From the NCBI GenBank assembly GCA_026396415.1, contig JAPLWX010000025.1:1-58313 (forward strand): a DNA stretch of 58,313 nt. The letters run 5' to 3'. Position numbers and translations under genes: made by a program. Numbering within the stretch: position 1 is the stretch's first letter; the number at the start of each line of letters is the position of its first letter. This stretch comes from Microcaldota archaeon (lineage in GTDB: Archaea > Micrarchaeota > Micrarchaeia > Anstonellales > Anstonellaceae). Below, one piece after another: positions 16,929-25,645 of the stretch. The notes under the pieces are model-generated. The model was not told the DNA's origin. It ran no database searches and was given only the letters and a program-made list of their open reading frames with translations.

Positions 16929-17375
16929 ATGGCAGGCAAACTCGACGATACTGATTTGGAAATACTTTCCATCCTGGAAAAGGACGCAAAGGCGCGCATG
17001 CACGCAATTGCGCGAAAGCTTTGCATCCCGGCATCCACGGTGCACCACAGGATAAAGGGCATGGAAAAGGAGGGAGTGATTGCTGGCTATTCCGTGAAAA
17101 AGAACTATCGGAAGATGGGCTTCGGCCTCAAGGCGCACGTGCTGGTTTTCGCCGACCTTGCGCTTTTGAAGAGGATGAAAAAGACGCAGCAGGACATCTG
17201 CAGTGCGCTGTCCCGCGTGCCCGGCGTGGAAAGCTCGGAGATAATAACCGGCGAGGCAGACTTGCTCATAACGGTGCGCGCGCATGACATGGACGAGTTC
17301 AGGAAAGTGCTCCTTGATAGGATACAGGCAATTGAAGGGATAACCGAGACAAAGACGATGATGGTGATGGGGTAG
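16929..17375 (+). CDS. AsnC/Lrp-family regulator
   Basis: 148 residues, standard single-unit Lrp size. An N-terminal HTH (LDDTDLEILSILEKDAKARMHAIARKLCIPASTVHHRIKGMEKEGVI) is followed by the RAM ligand-binding domain (AHVLVFADLA, then VPGVESSEIITGEADLLITVRA and IEGITETKTMMVMG). It probably binds an amino acid, perhaps asparagine, and controls the divergent asparagine synthetase gene and itself. The ATG lies about 25 bases after its TATA box. Confidence 0.9.
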   Translation: MAGKLDDTDLEILSILEKDAKARMHAIARKLCIPASTVHHRIKGMEKEGVIAGYSVKKNYRKMGFGLKAHVLVFADLALLKRMKKTQQDICSALSRVPGVESSEIITGEADLLITVRAHDMDEFRKVLLDRIQAIEGITETKTMMVMG

Positions 17376-17476
17376 GGCTTCCGTCATGGAAAAGCAGGGC
17401 GGCAGGCCGATTGCAGGCGGAAAAAGCAAAAAAAAGCGCGCAGGCTTGGAGAAAGAAAGAAATGAAAAACAGGAAG

Positions 17477-17494
17477 CCGGGCGCGCAGGCCCGG
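17477..17494 (-). terminator. Hairpin terminator of the beta-helix gene
   Basis: Perfect arms CCGGGC and GCCCGG with a six-base loop, followed on the minus strand by a long pyrimidine-rich tract (about 17396-17476). A similar hairpin plus pyrimidine tract follows the paralogous gene at 19862. Confidence 0.6.
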
Positions 17495-17508
17495 TTTGCC
17501 TTATTGCC

Positions 17509-17941
17509 CTAATTCGTGAGATAGCTGAGGTTTTCGTCCCCGTAGCAGGCAGCCACGAAATCCTGGGGCACATCCGAGGCACCGACAGTCAAAGTGATGC
17601 CCGAATAGCCGGCTGTGGCGCTGCCTGCCGCATAAGGCATTGCTGGTATTGATGAGCTGGCATACATGGCTGTCCCATACTGGCTTGTCGTGAATACGAA
17701 GTTGCCAGGCGGGGGCGGGCTGTTCTGGCAGTTGCCGCCATACATATAGTACTGATGTATTGCGGCACCATCGTCGGCGGTTATGTTTATGCTCGGCGAG
17801 TTCTGGTAGGTATCTATGGCCAATATCTGGATTCCGCTCAATTGGGGGGCACCGCCATAATAGCCAAGGAACCAATATACGTTCGATGCATCCGTCGAGC
17901 TGACCGAGCCTGGCTCCAGTGCATCTGGTTTTCCGAAAGCC
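17509..17941 (-). pseudogene. Out-of-frame second dockerin-like unit
   Basis: This is the continuation of the 17838-19631 protein in another frame. It reads PDALEPGSVSSTDASN, then YYGGAPQLSGIQILAIDTY, then SINITADDGAAIHQYYMYGG. It repeats the in-frame C-terminal unit of the main gene (PGSINSGDAANAQ, ITLLAMDVYQNSP, IITSDDGSAIQQYYMYGG). The beta domain that precedes the first unit is missing here, so a deletion of roughly 55 codons with loss of frame fits better than a single-base error. An ATG at 17841 could in principle start a separate 110-residue product, but it has no signal peptide or obvious ribosome site. Confidence 0.7.
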
Positions 17942-19631
17942 CATATGTGATTGCGCCTGACACTGCCCTTGTCGATGCCGGGGGGATCATGAAGCTGCGG
18001 TCAGCGTCCCCATAGCACAGGGACACGAAATTCTGGGTCACGTCAGTTGCCCCGACAGTCATCGTGACGCCCGAATAGCCGGCGGTGGAACTGCCTGCCG
18101 CAAAAGGTATCGGGAAAGCGCTGTAATTCACCGTCGCATACTGGCTTGGCGTGAATACGAAGTTGCCAGGCGGGGGCGGGCTGTTCTGCCAGTTGCCGCC
18201 ATACATATAGTACTGCTGTATCGCGCTTCCATCGTCACTGGTTATGATTGTGCTTGGGGAATTCTGATAGACATCCATAGCAAGCAAGGTGATTCCGTAG
18301 CACCACGGCTGCGAGATGTTCATGCTGCATCCCTGCGCATTCGCCGCATCCCCCGAGTTTATCGAGCCTGGCGCCATCGGCAGCGAGAAATAGACGTCAT
18401 ATGTTCCCTGCGCCACGGATGGGAGGTTATAAAACCCTGAGCCGCCGGTCGTGGCAGCGTATTTTGTGACGCCGCCCTGCTTCAGGTAAACAGTCACGTT
18501 CTGCATTGAAGAATTAAGCGCATTGTAGTAGGCGACCGTGCCTGACACATGCCTTGATGCCAGGGGCGTCAGGGGCGCGTAGTCCACTGCCGGCCCGCTT
18601 ATCTTGCCAAGCGAGGTCGTGTTGCTGTAGGGGTCGCTGCTGCCGTTATTCCCGATGTAAAGCGCCATGCTTGGGTAGCCGGACGAGGCGTTGCCCGTGA
18701 CAACCGCGCTCCCGTTGAGCACATTGCCCCACAGGTTGCCCTCTGGCTTGCCGTTTATGGTCGTATTCCAGTAGTTCTGGCAATCCGAGCCCGCAGAGTG
18801 GTCGTCTACATAGGAGCCTGAAGGGTTGGAGATGTTGTTCCAGTAGAGCGTGTTTTTCCCGCTGTAGATGTTCAATGCCGCCACGCCCGGGGCGTTGACA
18901 TAGAACGTGTTGCCGTATATCACGTTATAGAGGTTGTATTGCTGGCTTTTCATGCTGTCAAGGTTCAATGTCGCAAGCTTCGAATCCGCAAGCGTGTTGT
19001 ACGTGCCTGCAATCTGCGCCCAGCCTGGCGAATAGATGCCATTCAAGGCAGTGTGGTCTGCCCTTATGGACATCGATAAACCGTCGCTTGGCCCGGCCAG
19101 GTTCACATTCGACACATTGTTGTAGTTTCCCCCGAAATCCATGAAGAGGCCGAAGCCGTATTTGCTGGAGGCGGTCACGTTCGTTATTGTGTTGTAGCTC
19201 GCGCCAGAGCCAAGCACTATTGCATTGCCCTGCTTGTCCGCCGGTTTGGCGGTCGTGTTTCCCGATGTGTTCTGTATCAGCCCGTACGATGCCTTGTGAA
19301 AGTACACCGCTGAGCTGAACCTGCTTATCCTGCAGTTCAGCACCTTAGTGTAATCCTTATCGGAGTAGACCCCGTATTGCGCGGCTTTCGTGGTGCCTTC
19401 CGGGCCTGTTATCGTGAAGCCGTTGCAGTTGATGGTGACGTTGCTTGCCGCCACCGTGAAGCACGTCCCCTTCGCTGCCAGGTCTCCTGTAAGCGTGCAG
19501 ACGGAGTTTGCCTTGGATAGCGTTCCGCACTCGCATCCTACTAATGCTGCCGATGATATGGATACGGATGCGGCGAATGCCGCTGCCATGAAAAGAGACG
19601 CTGCCAACAGAATTAATACGATTTTTTTCAA
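17838..19631 (-). CDS. Secreted beta-helix protein with dockerin-like C-terminus
   Basis: 597 residues as read. A signal peptide (KKIVLILLAASLFMAAAFAA) is followed by a NosD-like right-handed beta-helix (NVTINCNGFTITG, YGLIQNTSGN, YNTITNVTASS, GNYNNVSNVNL), about 40-350. A short beta domain (VSGTVAYYN, NVTVYLKQGG, GTYDVYFSLP), about 385-450, and a dockerin-like unit with two degenerate EF-like loops, about 450-560, come next. Many N-x-S/T sequons suggest heavy N-glycosylation on the cell surface. The start is TTG, preceded by GAGGTGG. The last ~30 residues are out-of-frame read-through. It is a tandem paralogue of 19892-20935. Confidence 0.85.
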   Translation of the reverse strand: MKKIVLILLAASLFMAAAFAASVSISSAALVGCECGTLSKANSVCTLTGDLAAKGTCFTVAASNVTINCNGFTITGPEGTTKAAQYGVYSDKDYTKVLNCRISRFSSAVYFHKASYGLIQNTSGNTTAKPADKQGNAIVLGSGASYNTITNVTASSKYGFGLFMDFGGNYNNVSNVNLAGPSDGLSMSIRADHTALNGIYSPGWAQIAGTYNTLADSKLATLNLDSMKSQQYNLYNVIYGNTFYVNAPGVAALNIYSGKNTLYWNNISNPSGSYVDDHSAGSDCQNYWNTTINGKPEGNLWGNVLNGSAVVTGNASSGYPSMALYIGNNGSSDPYSNTTSLGKISGPAVDYAPLTPLASRHVSGTVAYYNALNSSMQNVTVYLKQGGVTKYAATTGGSGFYNLPSVAQGTYDVYFSLPMAPGSINSGDAANAQGCSMNISQPWCYGITLLAMDVYQNSPSTIITSDDGSAIQQYYMYGGNWQNSPPPPGNFVFTPSQYATVNYSAFPIPFAAGSSTAGYSGVTMTVGATDVTQNFVSLCYGDADRSFMIPPASTRAVSGAITYGLSENQMHWSQARSARRMHRTYIGSLAIMAVPPN

Positions 19632-19861
19632 GTTACCACCTCAAGATATGTTTTTGTGGTCGAAATGGTTATAAATGGATTGGACTGCCTTGTTGCACAA
19701 TTCAGCTAGGCGCGCCTGGGTTGGCGCAGGGGGAAAAAAGGCAAAAGGAAAAAGCGCGCAGGCTTGAAAAAGGAAAGGGCATGCGGGCAAAAACATGCCG
19801 CGCTTGAAGAAAAAAGCTGGCATCTGGAAAAAAGCAAAGGGGAAATAAAAAAATGGAAAAA

Positions 19862-19879
19862 GGCCGGCTCTTGCCGGCC
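19862..19879 (-). terminator. Strong hairpin terminator
   Basis: Perfect arms GGCCGGC and GCCGGCC with a four-base loop sit 12 bases after the stop of the 19892-20935 gene. On the minus strand they are followed by a T-rich tract. Confidence 0.75.
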
Positions 19880-19891
19880 ATTGCTGCCGCC

Positions 19892-20935
19892 TCAATTGGA
19901 GTAAGGCGTCAGGGGCGCGTAGTCGACCGCGCATCCGATGGTGTTGATGCAGACTATCCTGCCCTGCGCGGTCGTATTGGTGTATGGGTAGCCGCTGCCG
20001 CCCGTTCCAATGTAGAGCGCCATGCTCGGGTAGCCTGACGACACATTGCCCGTGACCGCCACGCTCCCGTTGAGCACGTTGCCCCACAGGTTGCCCTCGG
20101 GCTTGCCGCCTATCGTGGTGTTCAGGTAGTTGTGCGAGGTTGCCGGCGATGGCGTGGTGTCATAGACATAGGTGCCGGACGGGCTCGTGAAGTTGTTCCA
20201 ATAGACGGTGTTGTACCAGCCGTAGAAGGCCAGCATGCCCGAGATGCGGTTCCCGTAGGCCACGTTGTTGAGATTGCCGTTCTGGTTGAAGAGGTTGTCA
20301 AAGTACAGGTCTGCGACGGACGAGTTCGTGAGCGTGTTGTAGGTGCCTGCAATCTGCGCCCATTGGGGCGAATTGATGCCATTCAGTGTTGTGTGGTTTG
20401 ACCTTATGGAAAATGAACTTCCCGCGGATGACACTGGGAAATTCGCATTCGACACGTTGTTGTGGTTCCCCCCGAAGTCCGTGAACAGGCCGAAGCCATA
20501 CTTGCTGTACGCGGTCACGTTCGTTATCGTGTTGTAGTTTGACCCTGAGGCAAGATGTATTGCATTGCCCTTGGAATCCACCATGGTTACTGTGGTTACG
20601 TTGGCCGTCGTGTTCTGTATCAGCCCGTAAGACGCGTTGGCAAAGTACACTGCGGAGCCGAGCTTGTTTATCTTGCAGTTCAGCACCTTTGTATAGTTCC
20701 TAGTGGAGTAGACGCCGTAAGCTGTGAGGGACGAAGTTTGGCCGGTTATCGTGTAGCCATTGCAGTCGATGGTGACGTTGTTCGCCGCCACCGTGAAGCA
20801 CGTCCCGCCCGCTACCAGGTTAGCCGTAAGCGTGCAGACCGAGTTAGGCGTGGACAGCGTCCCGCACGGGCAGGCTGCGAATGCAGTTGCCGCGAACAGG
20901 GAGACTATCACTAATGCTAATGCGAATATTTTCAA
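19892..20935 (-). CDS. Secreted beta-helix protein
   Basis: 347 residues, a shorter paralogue of the 17838-19631 product. It has a signal peptide (MKIFALALVIVSLFAATAFA), the same CPCGTLSTPNSVCTLT opening, and parallel beta-helix repeats (NVTIDCNGYTITG, YGLIQNTTAN, YNTITNVTAYS, HNNVSNANF). It ends where the paralogue's beta domain begins (VDYAPLTPYSN), so the dockerin part is absent. Numerous N-x-S/T sequons suggest a glycosylated surface protein. The start is TTG with GAGGTGG upstream, identical in layout to the paralogue, which indicates a recent tandem duplication including the leader. Confidence 0.88.
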   Translation of the reverse strand: MKIFALALVIVSLFAATAFAACPCGTLSTPNSVCTLTANLVAGGTCFTVAANNVTIDCNGYTITGQTSSLTAYGVYSTRNYTKVLNCKINKLGSAVYFANASYGLIQNTTANVTTVTMVDSKGNAIHLASGSNYNTITNVTAYSKYGFGLFTDFGGNHNNVSNANFPVSSAGSSFSIRSNHTTLNGINSPQWAQIAGTYNTLTNSSVADLYFDNLFNQNGNLNNVAYGNRISGMLAFYGWYNTVYWNNFTSPSGTYVYDTTPSPATSHNYLNTTIGGKPEGNLWGNVLNGSVAVTGNVSSGYPSMALYIGTGGSGYPYTNTTAQGRIVCINTIGCAVDYAPLTPYSN

Positions 20936-21174
20936 ATTACCACCTCAAGATTGTGCTTTTTATGGCAGAAACGGTTAAAAAGGAGAGACAGACACGCTTG
21001 AAAGGAAGCGGGAGAGGCCAGGCAGGGGCTGCCAGCCGCAGCTTTTTGCGCACTCCTGCCCGCGGACGAAAGCAATGGCGCGGGGCGCAGAACTGACAGG
21101 CTGGCTGGAAGCGCCGCGGCATCGTATCGTATTATATACGTTTTTTATTAGATTATAACAGTGGAGGGGCAAGA
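20936..21174. other. Intergenic region with divergent promoters
   Basis: The left end carries the leader of the beta-helix gene. The right end has CGTAT-TAT-ATACG (21128-21140), an A/T-rich palindrome that doubles as the TATA box for the 21175 gene. GC-rich sequence between 21000 and 21120 shows no convincing gene. Confidence 0.5.
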
Positions 21175-22953
21175 ATGCACAAGACGTTGCCTAAGGCAAT
21201 GGGCAAGAAGTTCCATAGGATAGAGAAAAACGCCTTCACCTCAATCAAGCAGCTTGCAAAAGAGGGGCGGCTGCGCTATTTCGAGGCGTTCCTCCTCCGC
21301 GGCGCCATCCAGACGGGAATGCCCGCCCTGATAAAGCTGCATTCCCGCCTGATGAAAGAGGAAAAGCAGAAGGCGCTTGTGAAAAAATTCTTTTTCAGGA
21401 AACTTAAGGGCGAACCGGTTCCCAAAAGCATCGAACTGGGCGAAAAGGCGTGCGAATTCGTCAAGCTCGAGTCAAAGAAGGCGAGGTTCGCCTGCCTGCG
21501 GGCCGCGGTGGAGGCCGATTTCTGGTGCGGCGAGGCTGGGGCGTGCCGAGCCTGCGACGCGCTGCTTGCGATAATCGCAAGGGAAAATGCGAGTGCAAGG
21601 CGCAACGCGCTTTGCATGACCAAATGGGATGCCCTCCAGCTGAGGGACGCCGTGTCGCCAGGAATGACAGATGCTGATGCGATTGCACTAATGGACGCCG
21701 TGGCTTCTGCGCTGGGAGGCGGTGCCAAGATGGGAAAGCGGGGCGCGCTTGCGAAAAGCTACGAAGATGCGTTGGAAAAGAGGCTGGGCAACGCCCCAAG
21801 AATGGTCGATGGCGACCTTCTTGCAGGTGCCGCGCACGCAATCCGCATCGCTGCGATGAAGGGGCGCACCTTGGCGGAGAGGGGCGAATCCGTGCGGAGG
21901 GTTTGCGCGGTATTGGAGGGATGCATGGCCGAGGACGAAGCCAGTGGGAGGCCGGCTGGCGATTTGGGCCAGTTCGCCAGGGCGCTTTCGGCTGCAGCCA
22001 GCCGCGGGAGCAGTGCGCTGATGAAGGCGGTTGACCTGTTTGAGCTTGCAGGAAGCCATGGCACGCGCGCGGATGTCTGCCTTATGGTGGGGGCGCTTTG
22101 CGGCAACCCGGATTTCGGCCCTGGCGCGTTCAAGGCAGGGTGGAAGGCGGTGAAAAAATCCGGCGGGGCGATGGAAACCGTCGCACGCACGGTTTGGCTT
22201 GTGTCATCCCACGGCGAGGAAATGGTGACGGATGTGTGCGAGGCCCTGCTGGAAGTGAAGGACCCGGACTACAAGGCCAAGGCTGCAGAAGTAATCCGCA
22301 AGATCAGCGGGTACGGGACAGGCTACGTGATTGCGGCATGCAGGGCAATGGGCAAGAAAAAGGCGATTGACGCATTGTCCCAGATTTCCAAAAAAATCCC
22401 CTATTGCCTGGCTGATGCCATCACGGTGCTGGGCAGCGCCGAGTCCAGCCAAGAATTGAAAGACTACGCGGAAAGGCTCCTTAAGGCTGTGAACAGCGCA
22501 AGCCCAACTGAATTCACAAAGTTGAAAAATGCCCTGAAGGTTGAAATCCACATGTTCGCGATCTGCAAGGCAATTGACAAGAGATTGGCCGCCCAAAACG
22601 CAGGATTTGACGCTGAAATCGCGCTTGGCGCAAGGATGGATTCGAAGGATGCATTGTTGCAGATTTCAGGAAAGGCGGACGGCTGCCTGGCGGATGCAGC
22701 CAATGCCCTTGGCAGGGCGGAATCCTACATGGAATTGGATGGGTATGCCAAAAGGCTCATTGGCACAGTGAACAGTGCACTTGAAGCCTCAAAACTGCGG
22801 GATGCGCTGACTGGCGAAATCACTGCCATCCAAGCCGAAAATCTGGCCTTGCATGGGAAAAAACCGGAAGAAAAGGAACCGGCTTTGTATAGATATGTCA
22901 ATTACTTCTTTGATTTGCTGGGCGGGCATGCACCTGGCCCGATAATGCAATAG
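21175..22953 (+). CDS. Hypothetical alpha-helical repeat protein
   Basis: 592 residues, alanine-rich and almost entirely helical, with recurring ~40-residue helix pairs. Similar blocks recur: KKKAIDALSQISKKIPYCLADAITVLGSAES and SKDALLQISGKADGCLADAANALGRAES, each followed by ..EL..YA.RL...VNSA. This points to a HEAT/ARM-like solenoid for protein binding. There is no signal peptide or membrane span and no catalytic motif seen. The ATG has GGAGGGG seven bases upstream. It stands alone between minus-strand genes. Confidence 0.75.
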   Translation: MHKTLPKAMGKKFHRIEKNAFTSIKQLAKEGRLRYFEAFLLRGAIQTGMPALIKLHSRLMKEEKQKALVKKFFFRKLKGEPVPKSIELGEKACEFVKLESKKARFACLRAAVEADFWCGEAGACRACDALLAIIARENASARRNALCMTKWDALQLRDAVSPGMTDADAIALMDAVASALGGGAKMGKRGALAKSYEDALEKRLGNAPRMVDGDLLAGAAHAIRIAAMKGRTLAERGESVRRVCAVLEGCMAEDEASGRPAGDLGQFARALSAAASRGSSALMKAVDLFELAGSHGTRADVCLMVGALCGNPDFGPGAFKAGWKAVKKSGGAMETVARTVWLVSSHGEEMVTDVCEALLEVKDPDYKAKAAEVIRKISGYGTGYVIAACRAMGKKKAIDALSQISKKIPYCLADAITVLGSAESSQELKDYAERLLKAVNSASPTEFTKLKNALKVEIHMFAICKAIDKRLAAQNAGFDAEIALGARMDSKDALLQISGKADGCLADAANALGRAESYMELDGYAKRLIGTVNSALEASKLRDALTGEITAIQAENLALHGKKPEEKEPALYRYVNYFFDLLGGHAPGPIMQ

Positions 22954-22966
22954 CGCCTTCTTTTTT

Positions 22967-24139
22967 CTACCACCCGAAGTGCTCCGCGCGCGACTGCCCC
23001 AGTGTTTCCATCGCAGGGATGAAGCCCTTGGCAAGAAGCTGGGGCGCGGTGAAAAGCACGCTTGCGCCTATTTGGAGCCTTTGCGCCTGCGAAATTATGG
23101 TGAGGTCGCGCGGTATGAGCTTGCCAATTTTGTTCAGCTCATCGTCAGTGAATCCGTACATCTTTTCCTTCCCGCCCACGAGGCGCGCGTAATTGGGGAA
23201 CGCTGCGCGCCATTTCGACTCGTAAGGGGTAAGCGCGGCTTTTGAAACGTCGTTTTTCTTGAGAGCCTCCGCAGCAACTTCAGCTGCGAACTTTCCGCTT
23301 GTCATGGAAAGCGAGGTGCCCCCTTCGAACATTGGCGAGGTGAAGCCTGCAGCGTCGCCTATTAGCATTATGCCGTCATCAAACGTTTTTGCAACAGGGC
23401 CGCCTGCCGGAATCCTCCCTCCGAATGCCTTGTTCCTCTTCTTCTCCTTCAAGCCGTATTCATCCACGAACTTTTCAAGCAGCTCCCGCGTCCTGGGCGC
23501 ATCGTTTGTGACCAGCCCCACGTTGCTCCTGCCATCCTTCTTGGGAATCACCCAAAGGTAGCCGTGCGGGGCAAGGCGCGGCCAGAGGAGAAAGTCCATC
23601 ATCTCTCCTTCAACATCCACCTGCTCCATTTCATACTGCAGCCCCACCACTGTTTTCTGGGGAGGGTTGAAGTTCAGGAGCTTTGAGGCCGCCGAGTCCA
23701 CTCCGCTGGCATCTATTATGAGCCGCGCGAAATATTCCCCTGCCGTTGTGGTGACATGCCAGCCGCCTTCCTCGCGCTCAAGCGCAGCCACCCTGCTTTT
23801 CAGCTTGTATGCAGCGCCAGCTTTTGTCGCTTCGAGGGAAAGCCACTGCTCGAATTTGTCCTTCTCAAGCGTGTAGCCAGGCTCGGTGATGAAAGAGGCG
23901 GTCTTGTCAGGGAAAATGAGGCGGATTCCCTTCACCTCGCGCGAAATTGCCTCGTCGGGAAGGGTGATTCCCAGGCGCTTGCAGGCAGCCTGCGAGAGGC
24001 ACTCGCCGCAGTGCACGGGCTGGCCTATTGCCTCGTGCTCCTCAAGCACCACGACTGAAACGCCTGCCTTTGCCGCAGTGAGCGCGGCATAGTTGCCCCC
24101 AGGCCCAGCGCCGATTATTGCAATGTCGAAGAGTTCCAT
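22967..24139 (-). CDS. Geranylgeranyl reductase-family flavoprotein
   Basis: 390 residues. The FAD-binding Rossmann motif IAIIGAGPGGNYAALTAAKAG is at the N-terminus, followed by GQPVHCGECLS, the active-site PHGYLWVIPKKDGRSNVGL, and a second FAD contact MLIGDAAGFTSPMFEGGT. The family saturates the isoprenoid chains of archaeal membrane lipids at the membrane surface. A TATA box at about 24164-24175 lies roughly 25 bases before the ATG at 24139, supporting a leaderless start rather than the in-frame ATG 15 bases further upstream. Confidence 0.9.
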   Translation of the reverse strand: MELFDIAIIGAGPGGNYAALTAAKAGVSVVVLEEHEAIGQPVHCGECLSQAACKRLGITLPDEAISREVKGIRLIFPDKTASFITEPGYTLEKDKFEQWLSLEATKAGAAYKLKSRVAALEREEGGWHVTTTAGEYFARLIIDASGVDSAASKLLNFNPPQKTVVGLQYEMEQVDVEGEMMDFLLWPRLAPHGYLWVIPKKDGRSNVGLVTNDAPRTRELLEKFVDEYGLKEKKRNKAFGGRIPAGGPVAKTFDDGIMLIGDAAGFTSPMFEGGTSLSMTSGKFAAEVAAEALKKNDVSKAALTPYESKWRAAFPNYARLVGGKEKMYGFTDDELNKIGKLIPRDLTIISQAQRLQIGASVLFTAPQLLAKGFIPAMETLGQSRAEHFGW

Positions 24140-24187
24140 ATTAACCGCTGGCAATTTGCAGGAGGAAAAATATAATAACCGTTCCTT

Positions 24188-24739
24188 TCAGAGCCAGAAT
24201 CGGCGCTTCAAGAAATCCTTAATCTCCGGAATCGATGCATCTGCCACCCTTTCTGCCTTCCCAAGCCATCTATTTGTTCTTATGACCTGAACGAATGCCT
24301 TGGCCTGCTTATAGGTGACATAGCCGGCGCCTGCTGCAAGAAGCAATACTCCAACGCCCTCTGCAACTATTACAGAGCCTGTGCCCCCAACGATTGCCAC
24401 GAGCCCGATTGTTCCAAACAAATTGGTGAGAAATGCAAATCCGATCATCCCATTTTTTTTATTATTGATTTGCCCGCGGACGAACTTCTCCACCCTGGAT
24501 CCATCATATTTGGTGTCAAGAGCATTTGCCTGGGTTTGAAGAGTCTGCATGGCATAAATATCGGTTGTTCTTTCTTTGCATACCCTGAATTCTGCCCGGA
24601 AGCTGTAGACATCCTCTTTCATCTGCTCCCTGTACTGCCTTGAGAATGTTTTTCCATACCTGAAGAAATGCCATACCTTAGCGCCTGTTGACTCTCTTGG
24701 CGGGGATGTTATGGGTGGCATTTTTCCTTGATTAAACAT
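24188..24739 (-). CDS. Small membrane protein
   Basis: 183 residues with a polar, charged N-terminal ~90 residues and two adjacent hydrophobic spans (MIGFAFLTNLFGTIGLVAIVGG and VIVAEGVGVLLLAAGAGYV, about 98-140), then a basic C-terminal tail. I do not recognise the family. The ATG at 24739 is favoured over that at 24751 because of the TATA box at 24764-24773, whose flank (ACTTTTCTGGCA) also faintly resembles the motif shared by three other genes here. It is the gene between the lipid reductase and a TrmB-type regulator. Confidence 0.6.
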   Translation of the reverse strand: MFNQGKMPPITSPPRESTGAKVWHFFRYGKTFSRQYREQMKEDVYSFRAEFRVCKERTTDIYAMQTLQTQANALDTKYDGSRVEKFVRGQINNKKNGMIGFAFLTNLFGTIGLVAIVGGTGSVIVAEGVGVLLLAAGAGYVTYKQAKAFVQVIRTNRWLGKAERVADASIPEIKDFLKRRFWL

Positions 24740-24811
24740 TAAATACACCATTTACTATTATGCCAGAAAAGTTTATAAATTAACACCATTCTTACTCTCT
24801 TTGCAACTTCT

Positions 24812-25546
24812 CTACTCTTTCGCCGTTTTCCACTTTGCCTCGAAGAAGCGCCTGAACGAATCCGCAATCGAGCCGCTCTGTATGCAAAACGCTGACGGCG
24901 GGTCTGCAAGGTCCAAAAGGAGCGTCCTGTCCTTGTACACCACCATTCCTGTGGGAAGGAACTCGTCCACAAAGCGCACATTGGTGTGCGGCAGCTCGTA
25001 AATTCCCTTCATTGCCTCGCGCGCCTCCTTTACCGCCAGCCCCTTCACCTTGATGCCTTTTCCCGACCTGCGCAAATGCCAGTTCCTGAAGAACATGTGG
25101 ATGCGCTTTTTCTTGAGCTGTTCAGTGTCCACCTGGAAAAAGTAATACTCCTCACCCGGCTTCATGGTGACATAAACGTCATTGAACGCGCTCCTGAAGC
25201 CCTTCAGGCTCTCGAACACGCGCGCGCTTTTCTGCTCCTGCTTTCCGCCTGCCTCCATTTTCTTGAGGAGAGGCAGCACCTCCTCAAGCCTTCGCTTTTT
25301 CTCCTCCATGAAAAACTGGAAGGACTCGGGCGGCTCTGCGGAATACCATCTCATCTTGCCCATATGCACAAAGCTGACCAGCCCCTTCTGCATAAGGGAA
25401 GGAAGCGCGCCATAAACAGTGCTTGACTGCAGGCCTGTCACCTTGATTATCGCGCCTGTTTTCGCCCTGCCTGTCTGCAGGAGCGCAAGGTAGACGCGCG
25501 CTTCAGCCTCGGTCAGGCCGAACTCAGCGAGCCTTTTCGGGTCCAT
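24812..25546 (-). CDS. TrmB-family transcriptional regulator 2
   Basis: 244 residues. The N-terminal winged helix (LAEFGLTEAEARVYLALLQTGRAKTGAI, then QSSTVYGALPSLMQKGLV) is followed by a basic coiled coil (FFMEEKKRRLEEVLPLLKKM) and a C-terminal sensor-like domain. The TATA box at 25566-25575 is 20-29 bases from the ATG at 25546, so a leaderless start there is preferred over the many upstream in-frame codons. The gene is divergent from the 25646-28390 operon, mirroring the TrmB locus at 12794. An effector ligand cannot be read from sequence. Confidence 0.82.
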   Translation of the reverse strand: MDPKRLAEFGLTEAEARVYLALLQTGRAKTGAIIKVTGLQSSTVYGALPSLMQKGLVSFVHMGKMRWYSAEPPESFQFFMEEKKRRLEEVLPLLKKMEAGGKQEQKSARVFESLKGFRSAFNDVYVTMKPGEEYYFFQVDTEQLKKKRIHMFFRNWHLRRSGKGIKVKGLAVKEAREAMKGIYELPHTNVRFVDEFLPTGMVVYKDRTLLLDLADPPSAFCIQSGSIADSFRRFFEAKWKTAKE

Positions 25547-25565
25547 GAGGAGGCTTTCGCGCATT

Positions 25566-25595
25566 ATATTTAAATACTCTCCATTTTTGGAGAGT
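25566..25595. promoter_or_regulatory. TATA box and TrmB-type operator
   Basis: The perfect inverted repeat ACTCTCC-6 nt-GGAGAGT (25576-25595) abuts the TATA box ATTTAAATAT (25566-25575, minus-strand reading) of the regulator. Arm length and the six-base T-rich spacer resemble the operator at 12735-12750. Confidence 0.65.
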
Positions 25596-25645
25596 GAATT
25601 GATATTAGTCTCATCCAATAGAATGTTGTGTAAGGTGGTAATACG

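Noticed and set aside
17386-17652. 88-residue plus-strand ORF rich in Lys/Glu/Gly
   Set aside because: It runs through the purine-rich terminator tract and then antisense to the dockerin-like coding sequence; composition is low-complexity.
17509-17841. Independent 110-residue gene
   Set aside because: It continues the dockerin-like repeat of the upstream gene and has no ribosome site or signal peptide; better seen as an out-of-frame remnant.
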